A DNA stretch of 50,366 nt from Firmicutes bacterium UBA2598. GTDB taxonomy: Bacteria > Bacillota > PH28-bin88. This document shows, one piece after another, positions 16,675 to 25,614 of the stretch. The position numbers and the translations under genes are program-made. Position 1 is the first letter of the stretch, and the number at the start of each line of letters is the position of its first letter. The stretch lies in NCBI GenBank assembly GCA_002339345.1, contig DDKM01000110.1, forward strand, positions 1 to 50,366. The letters run 5' to 3'. Under the pieces are notes generated by a model. That model did not search any database. It had not been told where the DNA came from and saw nothing but the letters and a program-made list of their open reading frames with translations.

Positions 16675-17358
16675 GTGATTATTCGTATTCCTTGGAAGGC
16701 TATGGTGGCGCTGTTGCTGCTGTTATCCGTTGCCGCCGGCGGACTGGCTTATTACAACCGTTTTATCCGGGTGGATCCTGAGGAACTGATGTTCAGGGCG
16801 ATAGAGGGAGCAAAGGGTACCGCCAGCTACCGCTACCGCGTGTTTTTTCAGGTGGTTACCAACGGCAACAAAATTGTAATGAGCAATATCCGGGGTGAGC
16901 GGACGGAAGCAGGGGAATTTCACATTACCGGGGAAATCCAGGCCCAAAAAACCGAAGTGTTCCACATTGCCAATACCACCTATATGCGTGATGCCATCAC
17001 CGGCAAGTGGATGGTGATCCCCGGTAGCGCCATCGGCGATCATGCCCTGTTTATGGTGGAAGTTCATCCCCTGGCCACACTATACATGACCGCATGGGAT
17101 AACCTGACCTACCTGGGTAAAGAAGTGGTGGACGGAAAGAAACTGCTGGTGTTGACCAGCAATCCGGTAATTGACAATCAGTTTTTGAACACCTGGTTTA
17201 CCGGATTCCAGTCCAAATTGTGGGTTGATCGTACAGGTCGAATTTACCGCTCCCAGCTGCAGGGGGTCTATAAATCCGATTCCAAGCACACCTTTTTCCT
17301 GGAAATGGAGATTTGGGACCAAAACCAAAACATCAAACTCAACCCGCCATCTGTTTAG
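16675..17358 (+). CDS. Membrane-anchored exported protein, unknown function
   Basis: The 227-residue protein has a short basic N terminus (IRIPWK) and one hydrophobic segment, about residues 7-26, and the rest is predicted extracytoplasmic. There is no lipobox Cys, so it is an uncleaved anchor or signal peptide. The body alternates beta-strand-like segments with Gly and aromatic residues (GEFHITGEIQ, KWMVIPGSA, SKLWVDRTGRIYRSQ), loosely like LppX/LolA-type lipid-binding folds; this is a resemblance, not an assignment. GTG 16675 is preferred, five bases after GGGGGGAG. It stands alone between the activator and the small ORF at 17467. Confidence 0.75.
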   Translation: MIIRIPWKAMVALLLLLSVAAGGLAYYNRFIRVDPEELMFRAIEGAKGTASYRYRVFFQVVTNGNKIVMSNIRGERTEAGEFHITGEIQAQKTEVFHIANTTYMRDAITGKWMVIPGSAIGDHALFMVEVHPLATLYMTAWDNLTYLGKEVVDGKKLLVLTSNPVIDNQFLNTWFTGFQSKLWVDRTGRIYRSQLQGVYKSDSKHTFFLEMEIWDQNQNIKLNPPSV

Positions 17359-17466
17359 TAACCGTTACGCCTCTAACCCTTGGACTGTTATGTTTTTGCT
17401 AACCGCCTTACCGGTAGTTTTTCACTTTTTATGGGCATAACTAAGGATACTGGAGGTGGTGGAAAC

Positions 17467-17637
17467 ATGCCCAACAATGCCATAGAGGAGCTACGGAGGG
17501 AGCTGGCTGATTTGCGGCGGCGGGTGGCCAGGTTGGAGGAACAGATGGGTGGAGGCATGGAGGCCAGCTATATCAATTACCGCCCTAGGGCGGAAGAGGT
17601 GCGTTTTGACAACGCCGACAAGATATATTACCACTAG
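17467..17637 (+). CDS. Small coiled-coil hypothetical protein
   Basis: The 56-residue protein starts at an ATG preceded by GGAGGTGG. Residues 5-28 (start of pattern: IEELRREL) form a strong amphipathic heptad pattern, EL..L..RVA.LEEQM, consistent with a short coiled coil, followed by a Tyr-rich, charged tail ending NADKIYYH. I do not recognise the family. It is closed by its own terminator at 17654. Good ribosome binding site, coherent composition and terminator make it more likely real than chance. Confidence 0.7.
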   Translation: MPNNAIEELRRELADLRRRVARLEEQMGGGMEASYINYRPRAEEVRFDNADKIYYH

Positions 17638-17653
17638 GAGTAGGAACCCCTGG

Positions 17654-17685
17654 TAGGTCCGGTAACAACCCGGACCTATATTTTT
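17654..17685 (+). terminator. Terminator after the small coiled-coil gene
   Basis: TAGGTCCGG (17654-17662) pairs with CCGGACCTA (17670-17678), followed by TATTTTT. It is a clean rho-independent structure. Confidence 0.88.
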
Positions 17686-17690
17686 GGCAT

Positions 17691-17719
17691 TTGTGATTAA
17701 TATACAATTATATTATAAT
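17691..17719 (+). promoter_or_regulatory. Sigma-A promoter of pucR
   Basis: TTGTGA (17691-17696) and TATAAT (17714-17719) are separated by 17 bases in an AT-rich patch. It lies 68 bp ahead of the proposed pucR start. Confidence 0.75.
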
Positions 17720-17787
17720 GAACAGGTGTAACTCCTTGTGCAGATGCTACAAAAGGAAATTCAGTGATATTGCCGGAGGTGGGGGCG

Positions 17788-19530
17788 GTGCAGCCGGAAT
17801 ACGGCATTTCAGTGCGGGAGATGTTGTCCCTTCCCAGTTTTACGGCGGTGCGGTTGGTAGCGGGAGAAGCCGGCCTGGACCGCATGGTTACCAACGTCAA
17901 TGTGATGGAAGTACCGGACATTGTGGAATGGGTCAAGGAGGGGGATATCCTTCTGACCACTGCCTATGCTATTCGCCATGATCCCGAGGCTCAGGCCAGG
18001 TTGGTTCCCCGTTTGGCCGTAAAGGGACTGGCGGGCCTGGCCATCAAGCCCAGGCGGTACATCGAGGAAATCCCGGCGGTCATGCGGGAGGAGGCGGATA
18101 AACACCACTTCCCTCTGCTGGAATTGCCGCCAGAAGTGAGTTTCTCCGATCTCATCGGACCTGTTCTAATGGAAATTATCAAAAAACAAAACGGTTTTGT
18201 GCGGCATTCCCTGGAAACCCACCGGGAATTCATGCAGGTCATGCTGGCCGGGGGCGGTCTAACGGAGGTGGCAGTCAGCCTTTCCAGGCTGGTGGGCAAC
18301 ACCGTCTATATCGAGGACAAAAAACACCGCCGCAGCGCCTTTGCCACCGTGGGTTGGCCGGCGGAAGAGTTTCCGGCCCTTTTGCAGGCGGCCCCGGTCA
18401 AAGGGGAGGAACGCCCGAGCCTTTTGGGGCGCATCCCTGGCACCCAGGAGCCCCTGGCCGTCATCAATCTTGACCAGGATTATGTTTGGGTCGGGGAGCG
18501 GCGTTTACACCGTCTAACGGTGCCGGTGGTGGCCGGACGTGAGGTTCATGGCCGGGTGATGGTGTGGGATACCGGGCGCCCGCTGGCCCCCGGCCATCTC
18601 ATGCACATTGAACGGTTAACGGCGGTGGCGGCCCTGGAAATCCTCAATTACCATGCGGTGACACAGGTGGAACAACGTTACCGCAGTGAGTTCCTGGATC
18701 AGTTGCTGACTGGCGAGCGGCTGGATGGGGAAGAGGTGGTTGCCCGGGGCCGTTTTTATGGTTGGGACCTTACCCGGGACCACCTGGTGATGCTGGTGGA
18801 TGGTCCTCCTGCCGGCAGGCCGGCCCAGGTCGCCCTGTCCGAGCCCCTGGCTGCCGCCCAACAGGAGGTGGAACGGGTTTGCCGGCGTTTGAAATTGCCG
18901 GCCATCGTGGGGCAGCACCGTCGCCGGCTGGTGTTGATGATTCACCCGGAGGAAAGGGTTCCTGACCGGGAATGGCTGCTCGGTATCGGCCGCCAGGTAT
19001 CCCAGGCGGTAGAGCGTCACGGGGCCCTGCCCGGTGAGGTGGGTATTGGCCGTTACCACAGTGGCCTGTCGGGGTTGCAGCAGAGTTTCCGTGAGGCGCA
19101 GCGGGCCTTGGAGGTAGGCGCCTTGCTCAAGGGCAAGGATAAGGTATACCTATACAGCAGCCTGGGTATATACCGTCTGCTTTATTTACTGCTGGAAGAC
19201 AATCCGGAAGCCGGCCTTTTCCTGGCTGATACGGTATTGCCCATTGTGCAGTACGACCGGGAGCGGGGGACCAGCCTTTTGGAAACCCTGGAAGCTTACT
19301 TTCGTTTGGATGGCAATGTACGCCGTGTTTCGGAGGAGTTGTTCACCCACTACAACACGGTGACATACCGGCTGGATCGCATTCAAGAAATCACCGGTTT
19401 GGACCTGTCCAAAGAGGAGGACCGTTTGAGCCTGCAGGTGGGGCTCAAACTGCACCGGCTGCAATTTAAGAACTTTATGGATAAAAATTGTCACTGGAGC
19501 ACAAGGGCCAAGGGAGAGGCGCTAGGGTAA
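17788..19530 (+). CDS. PucR-family transcriptional regulator
   Basis: The 580-residue protein has the N-terminal PucR sensor domain (ISVREMLSLPSFTAVRLVAG and the TNVNVMEVPDIVEW segment) and a C-terminal PucR helix-turn-helix near residues 510-560 (NVRRVSEELFTHYNTVTYRL). PucR proteins control purine, ureide and amine catabolic genes. GTG 17788 is preferred since GGAGG lies ten bases upstream and homologues begin close to ISVRE; the frame is open back to 17764. It is immediately upstream of, and colinear with, the catabolic operon starting at 19665, which it most likely controls. Confidence 0.9.
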   Translation: MQPEYGISVREMLSLPSFTAVRLVAGEAGLDRMVTNVNVMEVPDIVEWVKEGDILLTTAYAIRHDPEAQARLVPRLAVKGLAGLAIKPRRYIEEIPAVMREEADKHHFPLLELPPEVSFSDLIGPVLMEIIKKQNGFVRHSLETHREFMQVMLAGGGLTEVAVSLSRLVGNTVYIEDKKHRRSAFATVGWPAEEFPALLQAAPVKGEERPSLLGRIPGTQEPLAVINLDQDYVWVGERRLHRLTVPVVAGREVHGRVMVWDTGRPLAPGHLMHIERLTAVAALEILNYHAVTQVEQRYRSEFLDQLLTGERLDGEEVVARGRFYGWDLTRDHLVMLVDGPPAGRPAQVALSEPLAAAQQEVERVCRRLKLPAIVGQHRRRLVLMIHPEERVPDREWLLGIGRQVSQAVERHGALPGEVGIGRYHSGLSGLQQSFREAQRALEVGALLKGKDKVYLYSSLGIYRLLYLLLEDNPEAGLFLADTVLPIVQYDRERGTSLLETLEAYFRLDGNVRRVSEELFTHYNTVTYRLDRIQEITGLDLSKEEDRLSLQVGLKLHRLQFKNFMDKNCHWSTRAKGEALG

Positions 19531-19664
19531 GGCGCGGCAGGACCGTTTAGTTAATAATCACCAATCAAATGGGGCAAATAGCCTCCATTTAATTGTAGTA
19601 ATTTTACAAAGGAAAATCATCATAGGAGGAGAACACTTTTCCGTAAGATGAGAGGGGGGGGATT
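19531..19664 (+). promoter_or_regulatory. Control region between pucR and the catabolic operon
   Basis: This AT-rich interval holds a dyad TTGTA (19593-19597) with TACAA (19605-19609). On the minus strand it also holds TTTGATTGGTGAT (19557-19569), partly like the Bacillus PucR box WWWCNTTGGTTAA as I remember it. No convincing -35/-10 pair was seen. Binding by the adjacent PucR is a guess. Confidence 0.3.
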
Positions 19665-20591
19665 ATGGGCACCATCAAAGGGCTGGCGGTGGGATGGGAC
19701 CTGTCCAGGCGGCTGCACCATAGCTTCACCGGCTCCGTGCACAGCGTTTTTCCCCATACTGTAAACATTATGGATGATCAGGGGGGCTGCTTGTACTGCC
19801 TTTCTTCCCGGGGCAGTCCGGTTCCCAACGGATTACTGGTACCGCCGCAGGGAACATTCGCCGGTTTCATCCGTCCCGGGGAAAGGGTGGTTAACTGCGG
19901 CCCCTTCCTGCTGGTCATGGGTAGCGGCCAGGCGGCTTACACCTGCCGGGATGTGCCTGTATGGCAACCGGTTCCCCACCCGGTGGTTGATGTCCACCCT
20001 GCCAGGTTGCGGGCCAATTTGCAGCGGTTAAGGATATTGCTGGGGGGCAGGGGTGGACTGGCTGCACTGTTAGGGTGGCGGATAGCGGGAGACCCCCTTT
20101 CCACTTTAGCGAAAACCGCCCTGCCGGCAGTGTTGCAACTGGAGCATAGCCTCCGGCAGATGGATCCCGGAGGTTTGCAGGAAGCCCTGCAGGGATTGCT
20201 GGGACTGGGACCGGGCCTTACCCCTGCGGGAGATGATTTCCTGGCCGGTATGCTGGCCGCCTTCCATGTGACGGCTCCCAGCCACCCGTTATTGGAAACA
20301 TTTCATAAAGAGGTGCTGGCCAGAGCCAGGAATGCCACCAACATTATTAGTTTTACCATGTTAAAATACGCTGGTATGGGTCAAGGACCACCCGGAGCAC
20401 TGGCTGCTGCAGCAGCGGTTGCTGCGGGAGATCCAGCAAACCTGGATAACGCAGTTGCTGAGGTTTTGGCTGCCGGGGCCACCTCGGGGGGAGACATCCT
20501 CACAGGTATCGCCTTTGGTTGTCTCATGTCCCATGACATAGATTGTGAGCTTGAAGGGAGTGGAAAAGCATTCTTACCCAGGTTATCGTAA
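19665..20591 (+). CDS. allH: DUF2877 protein, oxamate carbamoyltransferase subunit AllH-like
   Basis: The 308-residue protein carries the DUF2877 hallmark GLGPGLTPAGDDFLAG near residues 181-196 and the GATSGGDILTGIAFG motif close to the C terminus. The E. coli homologue YlbF was renamed AllH, one of three proteins (AllF, AllG, AllH) needed to convert oxalurate and phosphate into oxamate and carbamoyl phosphate. All three occur here in a row, followed by carbamate kinase. The actual carbamoyl donor in this organism may differ. It opens the eleven-gene operon and overlaps the proposed start of fdrA. Confidence 0.87.
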   Translation: MGTIKGLAVGWDLSRRLHHSFTGSVHSVFPHTVNIMDDQGGCLYCLSSRGSPVPNGLLVPPQGTFAGFIRPGERVVNCGPFLLVMGSGQAAYTCRDVPVWQPVPHPVVDVHPARLRANLQRLRILLGGRGGLAALLGWRIAGDPLSTLAKTALPAVLQLEHSLRQMDPGGLQEALQGLLGLGPGLTPAGDDFLAGMLAAFHVTAPSHPLLETFHKEVLARARNATNIISFTMLKYAGMGQGPPGALAAAAAVAAGDPANLDNAVAEVLAAGATSGGDILTGIAFGCLMSHDIDCELEGSGKAFLPRLS

Positions 20592-22144
20592 AAAACAACG
20601 TGTACTATGATTCCGTTATTTTGATGGCCATTTCCCGCACCCTTACCGAACTGGATGGGGTAGAGGAAGCGGTGGTGACTATGGCCACCGATCTGAACAA
20701 GGAACTGCTGGCCAAGGTAGGGATGTCCACAGGGGAAGTGGAACAGGCCACCGCCAGCGATCTGGTGATCGCCGTCAAGGCCAGGGATGCCGTGGTAATG
20801 GATCAGGCCCTGACCGTGGCGGAGCAAAAACTGGCCAAACGAAACCAGGACACCGCTTCCACCGAGGCTCCGCCCCGTTCCCTGGCTGGCGCCCTGGCCA
20901 GGGTGCCGGAGGCTAACCTGGTGCTTATTTCCCTCCCAGGCGCCCATGCGGCCCGGGAGGCCCGCCGGGCGTTGCTGGCGGACCGGCATGTGATGCTGTT
21001 CAGTGACAATGTGCCGGTGGCAGAGGAAATAGCCTTAAAAGAACTGGCCAACCAGCGCGGTCTTTTACTGATGGGGCCGGATTGCGGAACCGCCATTATC
21101 AACGGTGTTCCCCTGGCCTTTGCCAATGTGGTGCGCCGGGGCTCCATCGGTGTGGTGGGAGCTTCCGGTACAGGCACCCAGGAAGTGACCTCTCTGATCC
21201 ACCGGTTGGGTGAAGGGATTACCCAGGTAATTGGTACTGGCGGACGGGATCTTTCCGCTGCCGTAGGAGGTCTTACCACCATGGCCGCCCTGGATGCCCT
21301 GGCTGCCGATCCGGCCACCCGGGTAATTGTAATGATCAGTAAACCTCCGGCACCGGCGGTGGCGGAAAGGGTGCTGACTAAACTGGCCGGCTTGGGCAAA
21401 CCGGCGGTGGTGCATTTCCTGGGCGGGGATCCTGCCCAGGTGGAGTCCAGGGGGCTGGTGGCAGGTGTCACCCTGGCGGATACCGCCAAAAAGGCGGTGG
21501 CCCTGGCCAAAGGGCAACCGGCGGTACAGCAGGATAATGGGGTTTCCACCCAACTGGCGGCCCGGGAAGCTGCGGGGATGGCGGCAGGCCAGCGCTGGGT
21601 GCGGGGGCTGTTTGGCGGTGGTACCCTGTGTGATGAGGCTATGTTCCTCCTGGCACCGGTGGTTGGCGGAGTTTACTCCAATGTGGCGGTGGACCCCAAC
21701 TGGCAGCTGCCAGATCCCCTGGTAAGCAAGGAGCACACCCTTTTGGACATGGGTGATGATTTCTTTACCGTGGGCCGTCCCCATCCCATGATGGAGCCTT
21801 CCCTGCGGCTGGCCCGGCTGTACGCCGAGGCTGCTGACCCGGAGGTGGCGGTGGTGTTGATGGATGTCGTGCTGGGCTACGGTTCCCATCCTGACCCGGC
21901 CGGGGTATTGGCACCAGCCATTGCGGAGGTCAAGGAAGCCGCCCGGCGGGCCGGGCGTTACCTGGCTGTGGTGGTGAGTCTGTGCGGCACCGACCTGGAT
22001 CCCCAGAACCTGGCGGAACAGGAGCGGAAACTGGCGGAAGCCGGTGCCGCGGTGATGCCCACCAACGCCCAGGCTGCCCGCCTGGTGGCCGCCATTCTGC
22101 AACAGAGGAATGGGGGGAACAACAGTGACACAAAACAAGATTAA
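20570..22144 (+). CDS. fdrA: FdrA/AllF protein, carbamoyltransferase complex subunit, possible ATT start
   Basis: The protein resembles the succinyl-CoA synthetase alpha fold and the FdrA family: FSDNVPVAEEI, LLMGPDCGTAIINGVPLAFANV, GVVGASGTGTQEV and GDDFFTVGRPHPM. In E. coli FdrA (AllF) is part of oxamate carbamoyltransferase. The first conventional start is GTG 20600, but it has no ribosome binding site and would remove the family's conserved first strand; the frame upstream reads ILTQVIVKNNVYYDSV, and ATT 20570 sits nine bases after GGGAG. I therefore propose ATT 20570 (524 residues). It ends before the C-terminal module present in E. coli FdrA, which here is fused to AllG. Confidence 0.88.
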   Translation: MLTQVIVKNNVYYDSVILMAISRTLTELDGVEEAVVTMATDLNKELLAKVGMSTGEVEQATASDLVIAVKARDAVVMDQALTVAEQKLAKRNQDTASTEAPPRSLAGALARVPEANLVLISLPGAHAAREARRALLADRHVMLFSDNVPVAEEIALKELANQRGLLLMGPDCGTAIINGVPLAFANVVRRGSIGVVGASGTGTQEVTSLIHRLGEGITQVIGTGGRDLSAAVGGLTTMAALDALAADPATRVIVMISKPPAPAVAERVLTKLAGLGKPAVVHFLGGDPAQVESRGLVAGVTLADTAKKAVALAKGQPAVQQDNGVSTQLAAREAAGMAAGQRWVRGLFGGGTLCDEAMFLLAPVVGGVYSNVAVDPNWQLPDPLVSKEHTLLDMGDDFFTVGRPHPMMEPSLRLARLYAEAADPEVAVVLMDVVLGYGSHPDPAGVLAPAIAEVKEAARRAGRYLAVVVSLCGTDLDPQNLAEQERKLAEAGAAVMPTNAQAARLVAAILQQRNGGNNSDTKQD

Positions 22145-23558
22145 CCAGCTGTTCAATACACCGGTGACGGTGGTCAACCTTGGCACCACCCATTTTGGGG
22201 AGGAATTGCAGAAACATGGGACCCCGGTGGTGCATGTGGACTGGCAGCCCCCGGCGGGAGGGGATGCCAGGCTGCTGGCGGCCCTGGACCGGCTGGCGGA
22301 CCGCCCGGAAATCCAGGCTGCCAACACCGAGGCCTTTAACCGGATGATGGCGGCCAGACCCTTGCTGGTGGACATGGATTTGGCCGGCCGGGTCATCCCC
22401 GGCATGGGTGAGCGCACCTTGCTACACGCCGGGCCGCCCATTACCTGGGAAAGGATGTCCGGGCCCATGCGGGGAGCGGTGCTGGGTGCAATTTTATACG
22501 AGGGATGGGCGGCTGACCTCGCTGGGGCGGAGAAGCTTGCCGCATCCGGGGAGATCACCTTTGCCCCCTGCCATGAACACCAGGCTGTCGGGCCGATGGC
22601 GGGTCTGGTATCCCCATCCATGCCGGTTTTTGTGGTGGAAAACGCCACCCACGGCAACCGGGCCTTCTGCACCATCAACGAGGGGCTGGGCAAGGTGCTG
22701 CGCTATGGGGCTTATAGTGCCGAGGTGCTGGAACGACTGCGCTGGATGGCGGATGTACTGGCCCCGGCCCTCACAGCAGGGATTCGCGCCGCCGGGGGCA
22801 TTGACCTGAAACAGATGATCGCCCAGGCCCTGCACATGGGTGATGAATGCCATAACCGTAACAAGGCTGGCACTTCTCTGTTCATCCGCACACTGGCTCC
22901 CCACCTGGTACGGGCTGGGGTTGAGGGTGAAACCCTGGCCAGGACCCTGGAATTCATGGATAAAAACGATCACTTTTTCCTAAACCTGTCCATGCCCTTC
23001 TGCAAGGCGGTGACGGACGCCGGGCACGGTGTTCCCCACAGTACCCTGGTCACCACCATGTGCCGGAATGGCACCGAGTTCGGCATCAGGGTAAGCGGGC
23101 TCCCCGGCCGGTGGTTTACCGGCCCAGCCCAGATGATCAAGGGTTTATACTTCCCAGGGTTTTCAGAGGCGGATGCCAACCCGGACATCGGCGATTCCGC
23201 CATTACCGAAACAACGGGGATCGGTGGTTTTGCCATGGCCGGCGCCGCCGCCATTGTGCAGTTCGTAGGCGGCACTGTGGCGGATGCCTTCCGGTATACC
23301 ACGACCATGTATGAAATCACCCATGGAGAGAACCAGACCTTTACTGTACCCCACCTCAATTTCCGGGGGACACCCACCGGCATTGATGTGGTCAAGGTGA
23401 TGAGCACTGGTATCCTGCCCATTATCAACACCGGCATTGCCCACCGGGAGCCAGGTGTGGGGCAGGTGGGAGCAGGTTTGGTGCATCCGCCCCGCCAGTG
23501 TTTTGAACAGGCCCTTCATGCATTGGCGGAACAGTACGGGGAGGGATTGGCATGCTAG
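22125..23558 (+). CDS. allG: DUF1116 protein, AllG-like carbamoyltransferase subunit
   Basis: The 477-residue protein matches DUF1116/YlbE (AllG): TLLHAGPPITWERM, APCHEHQAVGPMAG, VENATHGNRAFC, GDSAITETTGIGGFAMA and INTGIAHREPGVGQVGAG. With AllF and AllH it would phosphorolyse an N-carbamoyl compound to carbamoyl phosphate. Residues 1-60 (VTVVNLGTTHFGEELQKHG) are an extra N-terminal module which, from memory, is the C terminus of FdrA in E. coli. GTG 22125, six bases after GGGGGA, is preferred to the ATG at 22110. It overlaps fdrA by 20 bp and the CoA-transferase by 7 bp. Confidence 0.88.
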   Translation: MTQNKINQLFNTPVTVVNLGTTHFGEELQKHGTPVVHVDWQPPAGGDARLLAALDRLADRPEIQAANTEAFNRMMAARPLLVDMDLAGRVIPGMGERTLLHAGPPITWERMSGPMRGAVLGAILYEGWAADLAGAEKLAASGEITFAPCHEHQAVGPMAGLVSPSMPVFVVENATHGNRAFCTINEGLGKVLRYGAYSAEVLERLRWMADVLAPALTAGIRAAGGIDLKQMIAQALHMGDECHNRNKAGTSLFIRTLAPHLVRAGVEGETLARTLEFMDKNDHFFLNLSMPFCKAVTDAGHGVPHSTLVTTMCRNGTEFGIRVSGLPGRWFTGPAQMIKGLYFPGFSEADANPDIGDSAITETTGIGGFAMAGAAAIVQFVGGTVADAFRYTTTMYEITHGENQTFTVPHLNFRGTPTGIDVVKVMSTGILPIINTGIAHREPGVGQVGAGLVHPPRQCFEQALHALAEQYGEGLAC

Positions 23559-24769
23559 ATCCGGTAGGCTCCACAGTCGGCCGCTACCCCCTGGAAGGCA
23601 TCAAGGTACTGGATTTTACACGGGTGCTGGCCGGACCTTACTGTACCATGATCCTGGCAGACTTGGGGGCGGAAGTGATCAAGGTGGAGCACCCCGAGGG
23701 GGGTGATGACGCCCGGGGCTTCGGCCCGTTCCAGCAGGGGAAAAGCGCCTATTTTATGAGTGTTAACCGGGGTAAAAAGAGCATTACCGTCAACTTGAAA
23801 ACGCCGGAGGGCCGGGAGATCATCCGGAACCTGGTCCAAAGGGTGGATGTGGTGGTGGAAAATTTCCGGCCCGGTGCCATGGACCGCCTGGGCCTGGGTG
23901 CCAAGGATTTGCTGGCTTTAAACGGCCGCCTGATCTACGCCGCCTCCTCAGGTTTCGGGCAAACAGGCCCGTGGGCGGAAAAGGCCGCCTATGACATGAT
24001 TGTCCAGGGGGCTGGGGGTATCATGAGCATCACCGGCCAGCCGGACGGCCCACCCACCAGGGTGGGGGTATCCATCGGGGATTTAACCGCCGGGCTGTTT
24101 ACCGCCATTGGTATTGTCACCGCCCTGTACAGCCGTCGGTTGACCGGCCAGGGACAGGTGGTGGACATTTCCATGCTGGATGGACAGGTGGCCCTGCTGG
24201 AAAATGCCATCGCTCGCTATGCCGTAACCGGCGAAATCCCAGAACCGCTGGGCGGGCGGCATCCCTCCATCACCCCCTTTGAGAATTTTGCTACCGCCGA
24301 TGGCTGGATCATCGTGGCGGCGGGCAACGACCAGCTCTGGGCCAGGCTGTGCAAGGCCATGGGAAGGGAGGACCTGATAGAAAACCCCCTATTTGCCACC
24401 AACAAGGGGCGAACGGAAAACTACATCGCCCTGCGCCCTCACCTGGTGGAGGCCATGGCCCGCCGAACCACTGCAGAGTGGATGGATATCCTGGAAGCGG
24501 CTGGTGTGCCCTGCGGGCCCATCAACAATATCGCCGAAGTGGTGAACCATCCCCAGGTACGGGCCCGGAACATGATCGTGGAGGTAGATGACCCGGTGGC
24601 GGGCAAGCTGCCCATGGCGGGTAACCCCATCAAACTGTCCTCCATGCCGGACCCCACAAGCCGGCCGGCAGCTCCCGATCTGGGCCAGCATACCGTGGAA
24701 GTGCTCACAGGGATGTTGGGACTTTCTGAACAGCGGATATGGGAACTGCAAAAACAGGGTGTTTTATAA
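23552..24769 (+). CDS. CaiB/BaiF (class III) CoA-transferase
   Basis: The 405-residue protein has the family's opening LEGIKVLDFTRVLAGPYCTM, the VNRGKKSITVNLKTPEGRE segment and the catalytic Asp in SIGDLTAG near residue 176, the position of Asp169 in formyl-CoA:oxalate CoA-transferase. Class III enzymes move CoA between carboxylic acids through an aspartyl-CoA thioester intermediate. In this operon the acid acceptor is plausibly the product left after decarbamoylation and deamidation, such as oxalate or malonate; that is inference, since family members are too alike to assign substrate by eye. Confidence 0.88.
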   Translation: MLDPVGSTVGRYPLEGIKVLDFTRVLAGPYCTMILADLGAEVIKVEHPEGGDDARGFGPFQQGKSAYFMSVNRGKKSITVNLKTPEGREIIRNLVQRVDVVVENFRPGAMDRLGLGAKDLLALNGRLIYAASSGFGQTGPWAEKAAYDMIVQGAGGIMSITGQPDGPPTRVGVSIGDLTAGLFTAIGIVTALYSRRLTGQGQVVDISMLDGQVALLENAIARYAVTGEIPEPLGGRHPSITPFENFATADGWIIVAAGNDQLWARLCKAMGREDLIENPLFATNKGRTENYIALRPHLVEAMARRTTAEWMDILEAAGVPCGPINNIAEVVNHPQVRARNMIVEVDDPVAGKLPMAGNPIKLSSMPDPTSRPAAPDLGQHTVEVLTGMLGLSEQRIWELQKQGVL

Positions 24770-24801
24770 TTCATAAACAAATGGAAGGGAGACCCAAAAT
24801 C

Positions 24802-25587
24802 ATGATTAAAAACTGGCAGAATGTAAAGATGTATGACCTGACTCAGCCATTGAGCCACCTGACCCCTGCCTGGCCCACCTATGAGCCGCTGCAGATCAAG
24901 TTTTTCAAGCGGCTGTGCCCCAACGGCGCCAACGGCCAGCTGATCACCACCAGTAACCACGTGGGTACCCATCTGGACGGTTCCCTGCACTTCTGCACCC
25001 ACGGCCGCGACATCGCCAGTATCCCCCTTAATGAATTGATCGCCCCTGGCGTGGTGGTAGATTTGAGCGATATGGCGGAGGACTACGGCATTTATACCTC
25101 CAAGGACATCACCGACCGGGTGGAGGTCAAGGAAGGGGATATCCTCATCATCTACACCGGTTACCACAGGTACTCCTGGGACCAGCCAGAGGCGGACGAG
25201 GTGCGCTACATGGTCAAACACCCCGGTCCCACCAGGGAGTTTTCCCACTGGTGCAAGAAAATGAAAATCAAGTGGATCGGGGTTGACTGCGGTTCCGCCG
25301 ACCATCCCATGAATACCAAGATCCGCGAGTGGGCTCCCGTGCAGGCCAAAGAAGCCGATGCCTACATGCAGAAAAAATACGGCAAGACCCTGGACGAGAT
25401 TTTCCCACCGGCGGATTACCAGTTGATGCATATTGACCTGTTCCCCCATGACATCATCCATGCGGAAAACCTGGGTGGGGACATCGTCAAGGTGCTGAAC
25501 CGCCGCCTGATCATCGGATGTTTCCCGTGGCGTTTTGTGGGCGGCGAATCCTCCATTTGCCGGATCGTTGCCTTCGACGAGGAGTAA
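24802..25587 (+). CDS. Cyclase-family (PF04199) metal-dependent hydrolase
   Basis: The 261-residue protein has the HxGTHxDxxxH metal-binding motif of the cyclase / kynurenine formamidase / isatin hydrolase family (HVGTHLDGSLHF, about residues 53-64). These enzymes hydrolyse amide bonds, in isatin hydrolase a cyclic one, with Mn2+ or Zn2+. In this operon it is the only candidate ring-opening amidohydrolase, which suggests a cyclic ureide or imide substrate. ATG 24802 is preferred, ten bases after GAAGGGAG; an open frame extends back to 24739 without a site. Kynurenine formamidase activity cannot be excluded, but no kyn genes are near. Confidence 0.87.
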   Translation: MIKNWQNVKMYDLTQPLSHLTPAWPTYEPLQIKFFKRLCPNGANGQLITTSNHVGTHLDGSLHFCTHGRDIASIPLNELIAPGVVVDLSDMAEDYGIYTSKDITDRVEVKEGDILIIYTGYHRYSWDQPEADEVRYMVKHPGPTREFSHWCKKMKIKWIGVDCGSADHPMNTKIREWAPVQAKEADAYMQKKYGKTLDEIFPPADYQLMHIDLFPHDIIHAENLGGDIVKVLNRRLIIGCFPWRFVGGESSICRIVAFDEE

Positions 25588-25614
25588 TCGGAGAAATTGG
25601 AAAGGGGTGGGCCG

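Noticed and set aside
17684..17700. TTGGCATTTGTGATTA as a sigma-54 promoter for pucR
   Set aside because: It has the -24 half but lacks GC at the required ten-base spacing; a good sigma-A promoter overlaps it.
21065..22693. 542-residue open frame on the minus strand
   Set aside because: Antisense to fdrA and allG, with no recognisable domain and no ribosome binding site.
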